From Piromyces finnis (taxonomy: Eukaryota; Neocallimastigomycota; Neocallimastigomycetes; Neocallimastigales; Neocallimastigaceae): a DNA stretch of 64,000 nucleotides. Shown here one piece after another: positions 37,726 through 48,878 of this stretch. Made by a program: the position numbers and the translations under genes. Below the pieces are notes generated by a model. That model saw only the letters and a list, made by a program, of their open reading frames with translations. It was not told the DNA's origin and did no database searches. Position 1 is the first letter of the stretch; every line of letters starts with the position of its first letter. The stretch lies in the NCBI GenBank assembly GCA_002104945.1, contig MCFH01000049.1, positions 248,001-312,000 of the forward strand. Direction: 5' to 3'.

Positions 37726-40700
37726 TCAGCCCGTTTGTTTGGTGATGGTAGGAAGAAGAAAATTTTAGGTTTATATCAAAAGATTTGCAAATTGAATTCC
37801 AGAATTTAGAGGTAAATTGAGTACCTCTATCCGAAAGAATTTCATTTGGTAATCCATGGAGACGAAAAACGTTGATCATGAAAGCATCAGCAGTATCGGA
37901 GGCAGAAGGGATGTTCTCAAAAGGAATGAAGTGGCATAATTTAGTTAATCTATCGGTGACTACAAGAATGCAAGTATACTTTTGGGAAGGTGGGAGATCC
38001 GTAATAAAGTCCATAGATAAGGAAGACCAAGGACGTTCAGCAATTTCCAAAGGGGAGAGAAATCCATAGGGTTTGTGTCGAGAATCCTTTGATCGGCAAC
38101 ATATTTCGCAAGACCTAACATATTCTTTGACATCGACTGAGAGATAAGGCCACCAAAAGTCACGAACAATAAGGGAAGTAGTTTTCTTTAATCCGAAGTG
38201 TCCAGCGGAGGGTGAGTCATGGCAAATTTTAAGAACTTCCAAACGACAATCTTGGGGGACATAGATCCTATTATTGAATAATAATACACCATCTTGAATT
38301 TTAAAGTTTTCGATTTGCGAATGAGGGACTGGGGGAATTTGAGTTTCTAAATATTTGCATACTTCAAAGTAAAATTTATCATCTTTGCTATTTGAAATGA
38401 TTTTATCCATAAGGGGATTGTTATCCAGAACCATGGCACAAAAGTTTTCGGGTCTAAGGACGGAATTTGGAATGTCATTGTTATACTTAAAATTTTCTAA
38501 GTAATCTGGTCTTCTAGATAAAGCGTCAGGTTTACCATTAGCAGAACCCGACCGATAAACGATGATAAAGTTAAACTCGGCAAGGAACAGAGACCAACGA
38601 ACTAATCTTTGAGTCATTTTTTCGGGTTTCTTCTGGTAGAGCAAATTTCTATGATCCGAGAAAATCTTGAAAGGCTGAGTAGTTCCTTTGAGTAGATGTC
38701 GCCAAGTTTCTAAAGCAGCTACAATTGCTAAAAGTTCTTTATCGTAGATCGGATAGTTCCTTTCAGAAGAACTAAGCGATCTAGAGAAAAATGCCACTGG
38801 ATGAACCGACTTGTCTTTTGGATTCGTTTGTGAAAGGATTGCTCCTATAGCGAAATTACTTGCATCCGTTTCAACTATGAAAGGTATATCACGATTCGGG
38901 TATGCAAGAACAGGGGAAGAAGCAAATTTGGATTTGATTAAACTAAAAGAATTTTCACACTGATGAGAGAAGCAGAATTTAACATCCTTCTTAAGTAACG
39001 CATTCAGTGGTTGTGCGATCTCAGCAAAACCGGCAATGAATCTTCTATAATAATTAGCTAACCCAAGAAACGCTTGAACCTCTTTAACGCTTTTAGGAGT
39101 TGGCCATTCCAAGATAGATGCAATTTTCTTTGGATCCATTAAAATACCTTCAGAAGATATACGATGACCTAAGAAATCGATAAATGGGACAAAGAACTCA
39201 CATTTTTCAAGTTTTGCGTAAAGTCCCGCTTTTCTAAGTCTTTTAAGTACTTCTTTAACCTGGATTACATGGGTTTTAAAATTTTCCGAGAAAATTATTA
39301 AGTCATCAATATAACTAAAGACAAATATTCCCAAGATTCCCTCAAGCACATCATTAATGAAATGTTGAAATACTGCAGGTGCGTTTTTCAAACCAAACGG
39401 CATTACAGTATATTCAAAGTGTCCATATTTGCAAGTAAAAGCAGTTTTGAATTCATCACCTTCTTTGATCCTCACAAGATTGTAAGCTGATCTTAAATCA
39501 AGTTTGGAGAAGATGTTGCTTTTACCTAGATGTTCCAACATGTCATTAATTAATGGTAAAGGGTATGAATCACGGATTGTGATTTCGTTTAATTTCCTAT
39601 AATCTTGACATAGACGTAGTTCACCATTTTTCTTCGGGACAAAAAGCACTGGGGCACCAGCCGGAGACTTCGAAGGTCTGATGAAACCTTTTCGCAAATT
39701 TTCATCAATGTATTCCTTCAATACCATTGATTCTTTATCCGTTAAAGGATAAATTGGTCCATAGAAAAGTTTGGAGTCCGGCTTAAGACGGATTTCACAA
39801 TCGTATTGCCTATGTGGCGGCAATTGTTCAGCGGCTTTTTCATTAAATACATCTTCAAAGGCTTGAAGTTCAGCAGGTAGAATAACTTCTTGATTACTAG
39901 AAGTGTTAGTGGTGGAATCTTGACTTTTTGGAAGATTTGTTACAGAATCATGGATATAAGAATTGGTTGAAGTGCTACAAGAAGGTTTGGAATCATTAGA
40001 AATAGAAGAAATAACATAAGTAGGGGCAACATTTGGAATGACAGAGCAATGTGACAAACAGAAATTTGAATTAAAAGATAATTCTTTTTCAACGAAGTTA
40101 ATAATAGGGTTGTGCTGATGTAACCATTCAGCACCTAAGATACCACAATATCCCGGGAGGTCTACAATATAAAATATAGTTTTACATTGGTGGTTTTTGT
40201 ATTTAATTGAAATTGGGATGGATTTACCTAAGACTTGTTGTTCCCCACCAATACCAGAGATTTTGTCGAGAGAGACGGATTTATCAAAAGGAATGTTGTT
40301 TTCTTCTGCAAAGACCACATCTATTAGGTTAAGTTGGGATCCTGAATCAATTAGTAGTTTAGTGTTAACGGAGACGTCGGAAGTATTGAGTTGGAACTCA
40401 AAAACAGGTTGTTTCAAATGGGGATTATCGGAGAATCTTATTCTAGGTTTCTTTTCAGGCATAGAATTAGAAATATGAGTCCCAGCTGTTTTTTCATTTT
40501 TACTTCTTTTTGGACAGTTGTTTAACTTGTGATCTGGAGAACCACAATATAAACAGAGATTCTCCTTAACTCTTCTAGCCTTTTCTTCTGAGGTAAGCGG
40601 TCCGTAAGTTTTCTTATTTCTCGAAGTGAAAGGTTTTCTATTTGCTTCAGTTCTTCGGTTTTGATTGGTGCTATTAGAGTGATTGTTGTTGAAAAATCTT

Positions 40701-41227
40701 CTATTGGTATCGATTCTAGAATCGATTCTTGATGCTATAACTTGTAAATTTAGTAGCGTTTGTGGACCGGGAAACATTTCTAAAATTCTATTGGCGACTT
40801 GATCTTGTAGTCCAGCTAAGAAGGCGTCCATTTTTGCACTTTCGTTCCAAGAGGAGTCATCAGAGTATCGGTTAAATTCAAGAGTATATTTTTGAATTTC
40901 TCCGATTTTCCTTTGCTTTATAGTTCGAAGCTTTTGATTAGCCACAAATGTTGAGTCGTTGTTGCCAAACACAGATTTAAGCTTTGCAACAAATGAGTCA
41001 TAATTTAATAGGCATTCGTCATGGTTGTGAATTAATGATGCAGCCCAATTCAAGGCTTCACCATATAGTCTTGAAATAATATAGACGATTTTTGCTTCGT
41101 CATCCGCGTAGCGCTCTGGGTAGACCATAAAGATTAATTCTATTTTAGCGAGAAAACCCTTAAAGAAACGACGATTTCCAGCGAAATCATCCTTCAACGT
41201 AGCATGGTTCATCAATTCTTCATCCAT
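37726..41227 (-). CDS. RE-B gag-pol, 5' part (interrupted by RE-C)
   Basis: ATG at 41227, the first ATG after the 5' LTR. In order: Gag, a zinc knuckle near residue 226 (CLYCGSPDHKLNNC, intact), aspartic protease near 296 (IDSGSQLN), reverse transcriptase with YIDD near 639, RNase H (ETDASNFAIGA), integrase HHCC near 1004-1042 and the first two acidic motifs (SMDFITDLPP near 1072, LSDRGTQF near 1130). The frame breaks at HHQTNGLTE, just before the third acidic motif is complete, where RE-C entered; the rest is at 30818-31551. The listed frame runs on into RE-C LTR sequence to 37679, which is not native. Confidence 0.9.
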
Positions 41228-41614
41228 ATTCTTTATTTTATTGAAAATATCTAATTTTAATTCAATTTAATCGTATAATATATCCAAGAGAGTCCAAGAG
41301 AGTCCAAAAGAGTCCAAAAGAGTCCAAAAGAGTCCGAGAGAATCCGAGAGAGTCCGAGAGAGTCCGAGAGAGTCCAAGAGTCCAAGAGTCCAAGAGAGTC
41401 CAAAAGAGTTGTAAAACAATATACAAAGGTAGTGTCTATTGCCTAGAGAAAAAATAAAGGAGTAAACAGAAGTAGTATCTAAAGTAGCAAAACAGAAAAG
41501 TACAAAAGTCAGGTAGATACTAATATACAAGTGGATATTTAAACCAAGGGTAGACACTATAACAGGTAGGAAAAATAAACAAATTAATTAAGGTAAAGGG
41601 AATATGTTACAACT
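41228..41614 (-). other. RE-B leader with GAGAGTCC minisatellite
   Basis: No ATG on the sense strand over nearly 390 nt. At about 41286-41405 some eleven units of a 10-11 bp repeat (gagagtccaa and variants) lie in tandem; the low-complexity frame through it is a shadow. Confidence 0.75.
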
Positions 41615-41625
41615 GGTGTTTTTAT
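41615..41625 (-). promoter_or_regulatory. Self-priming primer binding site of RE-B
   Basis: Sense strand ATAAAAACACC directly after the 5' LTR. Ten bases are complementary to GTGTTTTTAT inside the LTR (41823-41832), 38 nt downstream of TATAAATAG (41862-41870). Confidence 0.72.
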
Positions 41626-42180
41626 TGTAACGCGTATCTATATAAATATTTAATAATGTGGTAATTAATAAACTTTATATAGATAATAATTTTGATCCCA
41701 ATAAGTCAATTAATTTTATTTATTAAAATTTTTTAATTATTTTTTATTTAAATTATTTTTTAATAATAAATATTTTTTTTTTTTTTTTTTAAAAAAATTT
41801 AAAAGTTAAAAGTTAATAGTTAATAAAAACACAATTTTTTAATTTTCGATTCAAACCACTTCTATTTATACTTTTTCTAAATCTGATGTGGCTAAATCAA
41901 AAATTTTAATTATCTTTCTAGATTGTTCTTTAAATTAATTAAAAATTGCATAAAATGAATCCCGTGATAAAATTACAAAAAATATTTGATTTTTCGAATA
42001 TTCGAACTTATTCTTTTTCGAATAAGTTCTATAAGTTTCTATGAGTCATAAATTAAATTGTTAAATAAATAATCTAAAATAGATTTCGGATCAAGGTGTG
42101 AGTCGAACCCGAGTGATCCAGATTAATGTCTTAAATACTAACCATTAAGACAATATTAATTATCTAATAGATTCGTTACA
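41626..42180 (-). repeat. 5' LTR of RE-B
   Basis: 555 bp, TGTAACG..CGTTACA. On the minus strand its start has an 8-bp stem (TGTCTTAA with TTAAGACA) and a B-box-like GGGTTCGACTC, a tRNA-like pair of motifs. A palindrome TTCGAATATTCGAA and a GAACTTATTC inverted repeat lie in the middle. Confidence 0.9.
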
Positions 42181-42225
42181 TGAATATATGTATAATTAAA
42201 TAGAATAGTATATTAAAATATAATT
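42181..42225 (+). repeat. Probable 5' LTR fragment of RE-E
   Basis: 45 bp between the RE-B LTR and RE-D. Because RE-D inserted with a TAATT duplication into sequence that continues as RE-E LTR at 49912, this piece should be upstream LTR (U3) sequence of RE-E. The LTR start is not visible. Confidence 0.5.
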
Positions 42226-43258
42226 TGTCACGAATACTAGTGAAATTACAATTTCAAGATCACTTGGAATTGTGAAATCACTTATGAAAATTCAAAATCA
42301 ACAAATATTTTATTTTCAAATAAATTATAAAATTTTATTAAGAAATATTTAAAAATTTAGAAAAGGTTAAAATATGACCTTAACCCTTAATAATTTTTAT
42401 AATAAATAACTTTAACCCTTATCGTTAAAATGGAATAAGAAAAAACACGCGTATCTCCTCAACGAATGACGATTTTTGAATAATAATATTTTGGTTATAA
42501 TTAAGTTCGTTAGAAAGCCACGCTCGAGACAAACAACATATCTTAAAATCATGTCAATATCTCTGCTGGTTCACGAGATATTCCAATTTAAAGATATTTT
42601 GTTAGCAATGATTAATTGTTTATTCAGAGAATGATCACCCCTGATATATCAAACATAAATCATTCACTCAAAGTATAAAAAATTATTGTTTAATTAAATT
42701 AAAATTATTTTCCGGAACTAATTAACTTTATTTTATAATAATTATTTCAATAACATAATTTATAATCTTTGAACTAGAGGATTATAATTATTAATATTAT
42801 ATTCAATGAATTATATTATAATTAAGAAATAATTAATATTATGAATATTATAAACAATAGTTATTTTTTAATAATTAGGAATAAGTCTTAAGTTTAGTTT
42901 AAGTATTATAAAATATATTATGAATATAATCATGTATTGAAAAGTTATTTTATTATTAAATGTAAAATTACAAATAGTATAAATAGTTTAGAATAGTTTT
43001 ATGAATTAAATCTTTGTAAAGATTATTATCTTATTAATACTTAATAAGTATTACTATTAAATAATCTTATTATTATATATATTCTTTAAATAAAATAAAA
43101 AGGAATTATTTTAACTATAATACATAATTTAATTATTCATTTATAAATCAATTAAGATTATTTTAATAAAACATTTTTTTTCTAACCTAGTTATCTTTTA
43201 ACCTTTTATTTAATTTAATATTTTAATATTAAATTATAAGTTTAGTAAAACTTTTACA
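42226..43258 (+). repeat. 5' LTR of RE-D
   Basis: TGTCACG..CTTTTACA. It starts with an imperfect inverted repeat (GTGAAATTACAATTTCAAG and a related reverse arm). A TATAAATAG box at 42978-42986 precedes the self-primer GTAAAGATTAT at 43016-43026. Confidence 0.96.
42978..43026 (+). promoter_or_regulatory. RE-D promoter and self-primer
   Basis: TATAAATAG, then 38 nt from its first base to GTAAAGATTAT, the segment complementary to the primer binding site. The RNA start is predicted at 43016; this is inferred, not shown. Confidence 0.7.
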
Positions 43259-43269
43259 ATAATCTTTAC
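43259..43269 (+). promoter_or_regulatory. Self-priming primer binding site of RE-D
   Basis: ATAATCTTTAC directly after the 5' LTR, an 11-nt perfect complement of GTAAAGATTAT in the LTR. Confidence 0.8.
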
Positions 43270-43310
43270 CGCGTTTTTTACCATAACTACCTTAGGAAAA
43301 AACTTAATTT

Positions 43311-43347
<37 letters not shown>

Positions 43348-43350
<3 letters not shown>

Positions 43351-44259
43351 ACTCAACCAACACCTAAACCAGTTCAACAATTCCTAAAGCCTCAAGATTT
43401 AGAAGAATTTAAGAAAAATCTTTGTGGTGAATTAGACAAGTATATCACTCAACAATTGGATAAAAATACCACCTCCTTGTTAGAACGTATGGATGCTATG
43501 TTAAAGGAACTTAAGAGTCGTGCTAATTATACTGAAACCGAGGAATCTTCTACCGATTATGATGAAGATCATGATGTTATAATGCGTAATAGAACCTATC
43601 CTATCAAACAAGTACCAGATCCAGGATTCTTTACTGGTGATACTACTCAGACTGAGTTATTCTGCGAACTCTGCCAAGCTACCTTTAAAACTCCACCTAA
43701 CAATCAACTATCTGAAGAAGTAAAAATTAACTTTGTTGTTGTTAGATTACGTGATTCTGCCAGAACTTGGTATCATATTAAATATAAAGATGGTATTACT
43801 CCTATGACTATGAACGAACTATTAAGTGAATTAAACAAAGCTTTTTCAAATGTTACCAGTACCAAATTAGCCATGATTCAATTAATAGAATTAAGACAAG
43901 CTTATGGAAAAGTGAACGATTATATTAACAAATTTAGAGATTTAAGTCGTTGTTTAGAGATAGATGACATTAGTCTTTCACTAATATTTTTAAATGGTTT
44001 ACATCCAAAATATAAGAATGAAATTAAGAAAGCTGATATTTTACCTAACACTTTAAGTGAAATGGTTACAAAGTGTATAATTTTTGAAAATTCTCTTGTT
44101 ACTAATAATAAATTAAATATCAATAATAATAATAATAAAAATCAACATTACAATAAGAGAAACAATAGGAAATTCAATAAGAATAAAACCCATTATCAAA
44201 ATTCAAACAATAATAATAATTATGTCAATAAAGTTCAAAAGATGAACTCAAAAAACTAA
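43348..44259 (+). CDS. RE-D Gag
   Basis: 303 codons. The ATG directly follows a run of about 30 A and is the first after the LTR. A coiled N-terminus and acidic stretch (TEESSTDYDEDHD) are followed by a retrotransposon Gag capsid-like region (residues about 85-250; GFFTGDTTQTELF, NFVVVRLRDSARTWY, KVNDYINKFRDL). The C-terminus is Asn/Lys-rich (NNNNNKNQHYNKRNNRKFNKN) and has no CCHC zinc knuckle, unlike RE-B, RE-E, RE-F and RE-G; basic residues probably bind RNA instead. The frame ends TAA directly after the A AAA AAC frameshift site. Confidence 0.9.
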
Positions 44260-47200
44260 GAAATGAACTCTCAAGAGAGTCTAAGAGAGTTCATAATACA
44301 AAAATAATACATTACAACTTTCCTACATATGACTCTAAAATAAATAAAAAATTGCCTACAACATTTTTCAACTTAAAATTTTTTATCCCAATTAAATTAA
44401 ACAAACTTTATGATTTAAAAAATTCAATTAATAAAAATCAATACAATTTAATTTTAGATAGTGGCTCATATTGCAACTTTATTTCAATCAACTTGGTCAA
44501 TAAATTAAAACTAAAACCACACAAATTATTACACTCAATTGAAATAAATGGAATTAGTGGTTCAATATTTATTGATACATACACCTTCTTATATTTTAAG
44601 ACTACTATCTATATTAATCATTCAAAATTTTTAATTACTTTTAAAGAAAAATTTCTAATTATTAAAAATCTTCCAACAGATTTGTTATTAGGCAATAAAT
44701 TTTTACACAAATATCAACTACATTTTAATTATAATAAAAATTTTGTATATTCAAGTTTAAATTTTAACAATTTTAAAAAATTAAATTCTAATAAAATTAT
44801 ATATAAAATTAATAAAAACCGATTGAATAAATCCAAAAATTTAAAAATTAAAAACATTAATCATAATAAATTAACTTCCAATACATCTTTTAATAATTTG
44901 AAAAATTACTCTAAACCAAAATATCAAAATTTCAGCTATAATTACTTTATTCACTCATTTTTAGCTAATAGTGAAAAAGATTATAATACTGATGATGAAG
45001 ATGATAATGAAGAAGACTTCAAATTAGAAGAAGTACCAGAACCATATCGTGATTTAGCGGAAGTTTTCAGCAAGGTTAAGGCTGATAAACTACCACCACA
45101 TAGGCTAACGGATTGTAAAATCGTTTTACAAAAAGATGCTTCTTTACATTATGGTCCTATATATCCTCTATCTGAAGATGAATCCCAAGTTCTTAAAGAA
45201 TACATAGATGAAAATCTCAAGAAAGGATTCATTAGACCATCTGAATCTCCAGCTGGTTATCCTGTTTTATTTCAGAAAAAGAAGGATGGATCGTTACGTC
45301 TTTGTATTGATTACAAAAAATTAAATGCAGTTACAATTCGCAATTCTTACCCACTTCCTCTAATTACTGATATTATCGAAAGAGTGAAAGGTGCTAAATT
45401 CTTTTCAAAATTAGATCTTCGTTCTGCTTACAATTTAGTGCGTATTCGTGAAGGAGACGAATATAAGACAGCTTTTAGAACTAAATATGGTCACTATGAA
45501 TATTTAGTAATGCCTTTTGGTTTAAGAAATGCCCCTGCTACATTTCAATCATTTATTAATTCAGTATTACGCCCTTATTTAGAAAAATTTGTTATTTTAT
45601 ATTTAGATGATATTCTGATTTACTCGGAAACATTAGATGAACATATACAACATGTTCGTACTGTTCTCCAAACATTGCTCAAAAATAATTTATTTGCTAA
45701 ATTAAAGAAATGTGAATTTCACAAGCAAGAAGTTGAATTTTTAGGACACGTTATATCAGGCAATGGTATATCTACTGATCCAAAGAAAATTAAATCTGTC
45801 CAAGAATGGCCTACACCTAATTGTGTAAAAGATGTTCAACGCTTTGTTGGATTATGCAACTATTATAGAAGATTTATAAAAGATTTTGCTACTATTGCTA
45901 AACCGCTTCACAATTTAACAAAGAAAAATACTAGTTTTAATTGGAATGATAAATGTAATAACTCATTTTTAGAATTAAAAAAGAGACTAATCTCTTCACC
46001 TATTTTATTACATCCAGATCCAACCAAACCATTTATTGTCGAATGCGATGCTAGTAATTTTGCCATTGGTTGTATACTTTCTCAAAAGGATGAAGATAAC
46101 AAATTACATCCTGTAGCATATTATTCAAGATGTTTAAACAATGCTGAATTAAATTATTCAATTACTGAAAAGGAACTTTTAGCTATAAAATGTGCATTTT
46201 CTACCTGGAGACATTTATTACTAGGTGCTAAATACCAAGTAACCGTTTTTACTGACCATAAAAACCTTCTATACACCTTAGGTGGTAAAGTCGGAAACCA
46301 ACGTCAACATCGTTGGCATTTATTTTTCCAAGAATATAATTTTCAATTAATATACCGCCAAGGAAGAAAAAATGGTAAACCTGATAGTTTATCAAGAAGA
46401 CCTGATTACGAGAAAAATAATGTTGAACCTAAACCAGAACATATATTAGATTATAAAAACGTTCCCGATACTCCATGTTTTGTTGGTATTGTTGGTTCTC
46501 TCATTGATCAAATAATAGAAAATTATAAGGATGATGAAAATGCGAATAATATTTATCTTTACTTTAGTCCTAATAATGCTAATCAAGGTTACTTTTACAG
46601 ACCTTTCAGAAAAATGGAAAAATTTAAAATAAAAAATAATTTAATTTTATATAATAATTTAATTTATGTACCAGAAAAACTTCATGTAGATATTTTAACC
46701 AGGTACCATGATAACGCTACTGCTGGACATTTAGGTATTCGAAGAACTGAAGAACTAATTAACCGTAATTTTTGGTGGCCCAAAATGCATCAAGATATCG
46801 TAAATTTTGTCAATTCTTGCGAACAATGTTCCAGAAATAAAGTTAATAGACATAAAAGATATGATCTTTTAAGACCTTTAGAAATTCCTGATCGCCCTTG
46901 GAAATCTATTGAAATCGATTTTCTTTGTGGTCTCCCTGAATCAAAAAAGTTTTCCGTTATAATGGTTGTTGTAGATCGCTTTTCAAAAATGATTCACCTT
47001 ATTCCGTTCAAAGAAATACCTACAGCTGAAGAAACTGCCAAAGCTTTCCTAAAAAATATTTTTAAACTCCATGGACTACCTACAGATATTTATACGGACA
47101 GAGGAACACAATTTACTAGTGCTTTATGGATAGAAATTATGGAAAAATTGCGTGTTAAGCCAAAAATAGCTACCACAGATCACCATGAGACCGTTGGTCA

Positions 47201-47957
47201 AGTAGAACGTTGTAACTCTTTCATTGAACAATATTTACGTTGCTATTCAAGAACATTTTTCCACGATGACTGGATTGAATGGTTACATCTAGCTGAATTT
47301 GTTTATAATAATACTGTTCATGAATCTACAAAACAAACTCCATTTTTCATTAATTATGGATTCCACCCACCTATGGATGATGTCTTTTTGTTTCAAGGTT
47401 CTGATTCAAACTTTAAATACATTAAAGATGTTAGTAAAAATTTCCTTTTAGTTAAAGATGTTTTGCTTAGATCTCAAGATTTATACAAAAGAGCTGCCGA
47501 TAAGAAAAGAATTATTGCTCCTGAATTGAATGAAGGACAAAAAGTTTGGATTCATGCACCTCCTGCTTTTGCTACTACTGAAAATGCCAAACTAGCGCCT
47601 CGTAAGTATGGTCCTTACAAGGTTTTAGAAGTTTTAAACAATGGTAATTATAAAATAGATATTTCAAAATCACCTTTTCCAAAACACCACCCTGTATTTC
47701 ACATATCGGAACTTGAACCTTATGTATCTACGCCAGATAAATTTAAAAATAGATTTAAATATAAAGAAACTAATGCAGAAATTATAGAAATTGGTGACTT
47801 TAGGACAAATTATAAAGAAAAACGCTACGAATATAAAATTCGTTATAAACACCGCCTAAGTTGGCACTGGGTTCCTGCTACAGTAATAGAAAGTAACCCA
47901 AGATATCAAGAATTATTAATTCAATTCAATAAAAGTATTAGAAAACACAAAATCTAA
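44232..47957 (+). CDS. RE-D Pol (reached by -1 frameshift)
   Basis: The frame opens at 44232, overlaps gag by 28 nt and has no ATG needed: translation enters at 44250-44256. Domains in order: aspartic protease (LILDSGSYCNFI) in an Asn/Lys-rich region, reverse transcriptase ([37 protein letters not shown]), RNase H (ECDASNFAIGC), integrase HHCC (YHDNATAGHLGI, CEQCSRNK), D, D and E motifs (EIDFLCGLP, YTDRGTQFTS, GQVERCNSFIEQ), the YGPYKVLEV/HHPVFHISELEPY module and a weak chromodomain-like end (YEYKIRYKHRLSWHWVP). No stops or missing core residues are seen. Confidence 0.92.
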   Translation, partial: SSKDELKKLRNELSRESKRVHNTKIIHYNFPTYDSKINKKLPTTFFNLKFFIPIKLNKLYDLKNSINKNQYNLILDSGSYCNFISINLVNKLKLKPHKLLHSIEINGISGSIFIDTYTFLYFKTTIYINHSKFLITFKEKFLIIKNLPTDLLLGNKFLHKYQLHFNYNKNFVYSSLNFNNFKKLNSNKIIYKINKNRLNKSKNLKIKNINHNKLTSNTSFNNLKNYSKPKYQNFSYNYFIHSFLANSEKDYNTDDEDDNEEDFKLEEVPEPYRDLAEVFSKVKADKLPPHRLTDCKIVLQKDASLHYGPIYPLSEDESQVLKEYIDENLKKGFIRPSESPAGYPVLFQKKKDGSLRLCIDYKKLNAVTIRNSYPLPLITDIIERVKGAKFFSKLDLRSAYNLVRIREGDEYKTAFRTKYGHYEYLVMPFGLRNAPATFQSFINSVLRPYLEKFVILYLDDILIYSETLDEHIQHVRTVLQTLLKNNLFAKLKKCEFHKQEVEFLGHVISGNGISTDPKKIKSVQEWPTPNCVKDVQRFVGLCNYYRRFIKDFATIAKPLHNLTKKNTSFNWNDKCNNSFLELKKRLISSPILLHPDPTKPFIVECDASNFAIGCILSQKDEDNKLHPVAYYSRCLNNAELNYSITEKELLAIKCAFSTWRHLLLGAKYQVTVFTDHKNLLYTLGGKVGNQRQHRWHLFFQEYNFQLIYRQGRKNGKPDSLSRRPDYEKNNVEPKPEHILDYKNVPDTPCFVGIVGSLIDQIIENYKDDENANNIYLYFSPNNANQGYFYRPFRKMEKFKIKNNLILYNNLIYVPEKLHVDILTRYHDNATAGHLGIRRTEELINRNFWWPKMHQDIVNFVNSCEQCSRNKVNRHKRYDLLRPLEIPDRPWKSIEIDFLCGLPESKKFSVIMVVVDRFSKMIHLIPFKEIPTAEETAKAFLKNIFKLHGLPTDIYTDRGTQFTSALWIEIMEKLRVKPKIATTDHHETVGQVERCNSFIEQYLRCYSRTFFHDDWIEWLHLAEFVYNNTVHESTKQTPFFINYGFHPPMDDVFLFQGSDSNFKYIKDVSKNFLLVKDVLLRSQDLYKRAADKKRIIAPELNEGQKVWIHAPPAFATTENAKLAPRKYGPYKVLEVLNNGNYKIDISKSPFPKHHPVFHISELEPYVSTPDKFKNRFKYKETNAEIIEIGDFRTNYKEKRYEYKIRYKHRLSWHWVPATVIESNPRYQELLIQFNKSIRKHKI
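44250..44294 (+). promoter_or_regulatory. -1 ribosomal frameshift signal between gag and pol
   Basis: Slippery heptamer A AAA AAC at 44250-44256 in the right phase, gag stop TAA next, 6-nt spacer, then a 10-bp perfect stem ATGAACTCTC (44263-44272) with GAGAGTTCAT (44285-44294) around a 12-nt loop. A smaller alternative hairpin (ACTCTC/GAGAGT) overlaps it. Confidence 0.85.
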
Positions 47958-48878
47958 TTCTTTAAATTGCATTTCATCAATTTTATTTTTTTAAAAATTT
48001 ATTAATATCTTTCACTAACATTATGTTTTATTATAATTTGTATTACTCATCTAATACATTTCAACACAAATTTCAAAAATTTTTTTCTATGAATGTTAAA
48101 TTTCAATTCAATAATTTTTGATCCAACAATTTTATCAATTTATTTAATTTAAAACACAAAATTTTTATAATGAAAATTAAATATTTAAAGAGAATAATTT
48201 TCAATTTATTTTAGCAGTACAATTACAAATATTTATATGTTGTTAATGCTTATTTTATTCTCTATTCAATAGTATCAATTTCAATATTGTCACCATCTCG
48301 ATCGATCATTAAAATCAATAGTCTTCAGTGACATTTTTTCAAAAAGTTTAGTTCAAAATTTTTTTTGTATTTAATGAAAAAATTTTTTATTATTAAAAAT
48401 TTTTCAAAAATTTCAAAAATTTTTTTTTTCAAAATCATATTAATTAAAGTTTATTTGATCAATTTTTGAAATTTCAATTATTTTAGCAAATGTTAACATT
48501 TTTCAAAAATAAAAAGTGTTTCAATATCCTAGGAATAATATTTCTTATTCAAATTTTAATTTTTCGTACGAATTTCAATTTTTTCTCTCAATGATCAATT
48601 TAAATTTCAACATTTCTTTCAAAAATTTTATGAATTTGACTGAATGTTACACAAGAAAATGTTTTTTAATTTTATTTCATATATTGCAATATATTCAACA
48701 TATTATATTAAATATATTCTTTATTTAGTTACCATTTTATTTCATGTTACACATACAACTATATATTGGTTTATATTTAATATATACTACTTCAATTTAT
48801 TTCAATTATACTTTATTATACAACTTTATTTTATATTATTTCAATCGCCTGGTATTCGATTTTTTTTTGGCGGAGCGA
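47958..48878 (+). other. RE-D 3' untranslated segment
   Basis: About 920 nt between the pol stop and the 3' LTR, AT-rich, with no convincing gene on either strand. Long for this element type; possibly the site of a lost third frame. It ends with GGCGGAGCGA just before the LTR, the likely purine tract, though it contains C. Confidence 0.6.

Larger units (their letters stand above)
29975..42180 (-). mobile_element. RE-B: Ty3/gypsy chromovirus-type element, split by RE-C
   Basis: Minus-strand element with near-identical LTRs (546 and 555 bp, TGTAACG..CGTTACA), a leader of about 400 nt and a gag-pol frame in two parts around RE-C (31552-37720). The flanks TCCGT (left) and TGAAT (right) do not match, so no target duplication is kept. 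Without RE-C it would be about 6 kb. Confidence 0.82.

Noticed and set aside
41267-41557. 96-codon frame with SLGLSWTLLDS repeats
   Set aside because: It is the GAGAGTCC minisatellite in the RE-B leader read in one frame.
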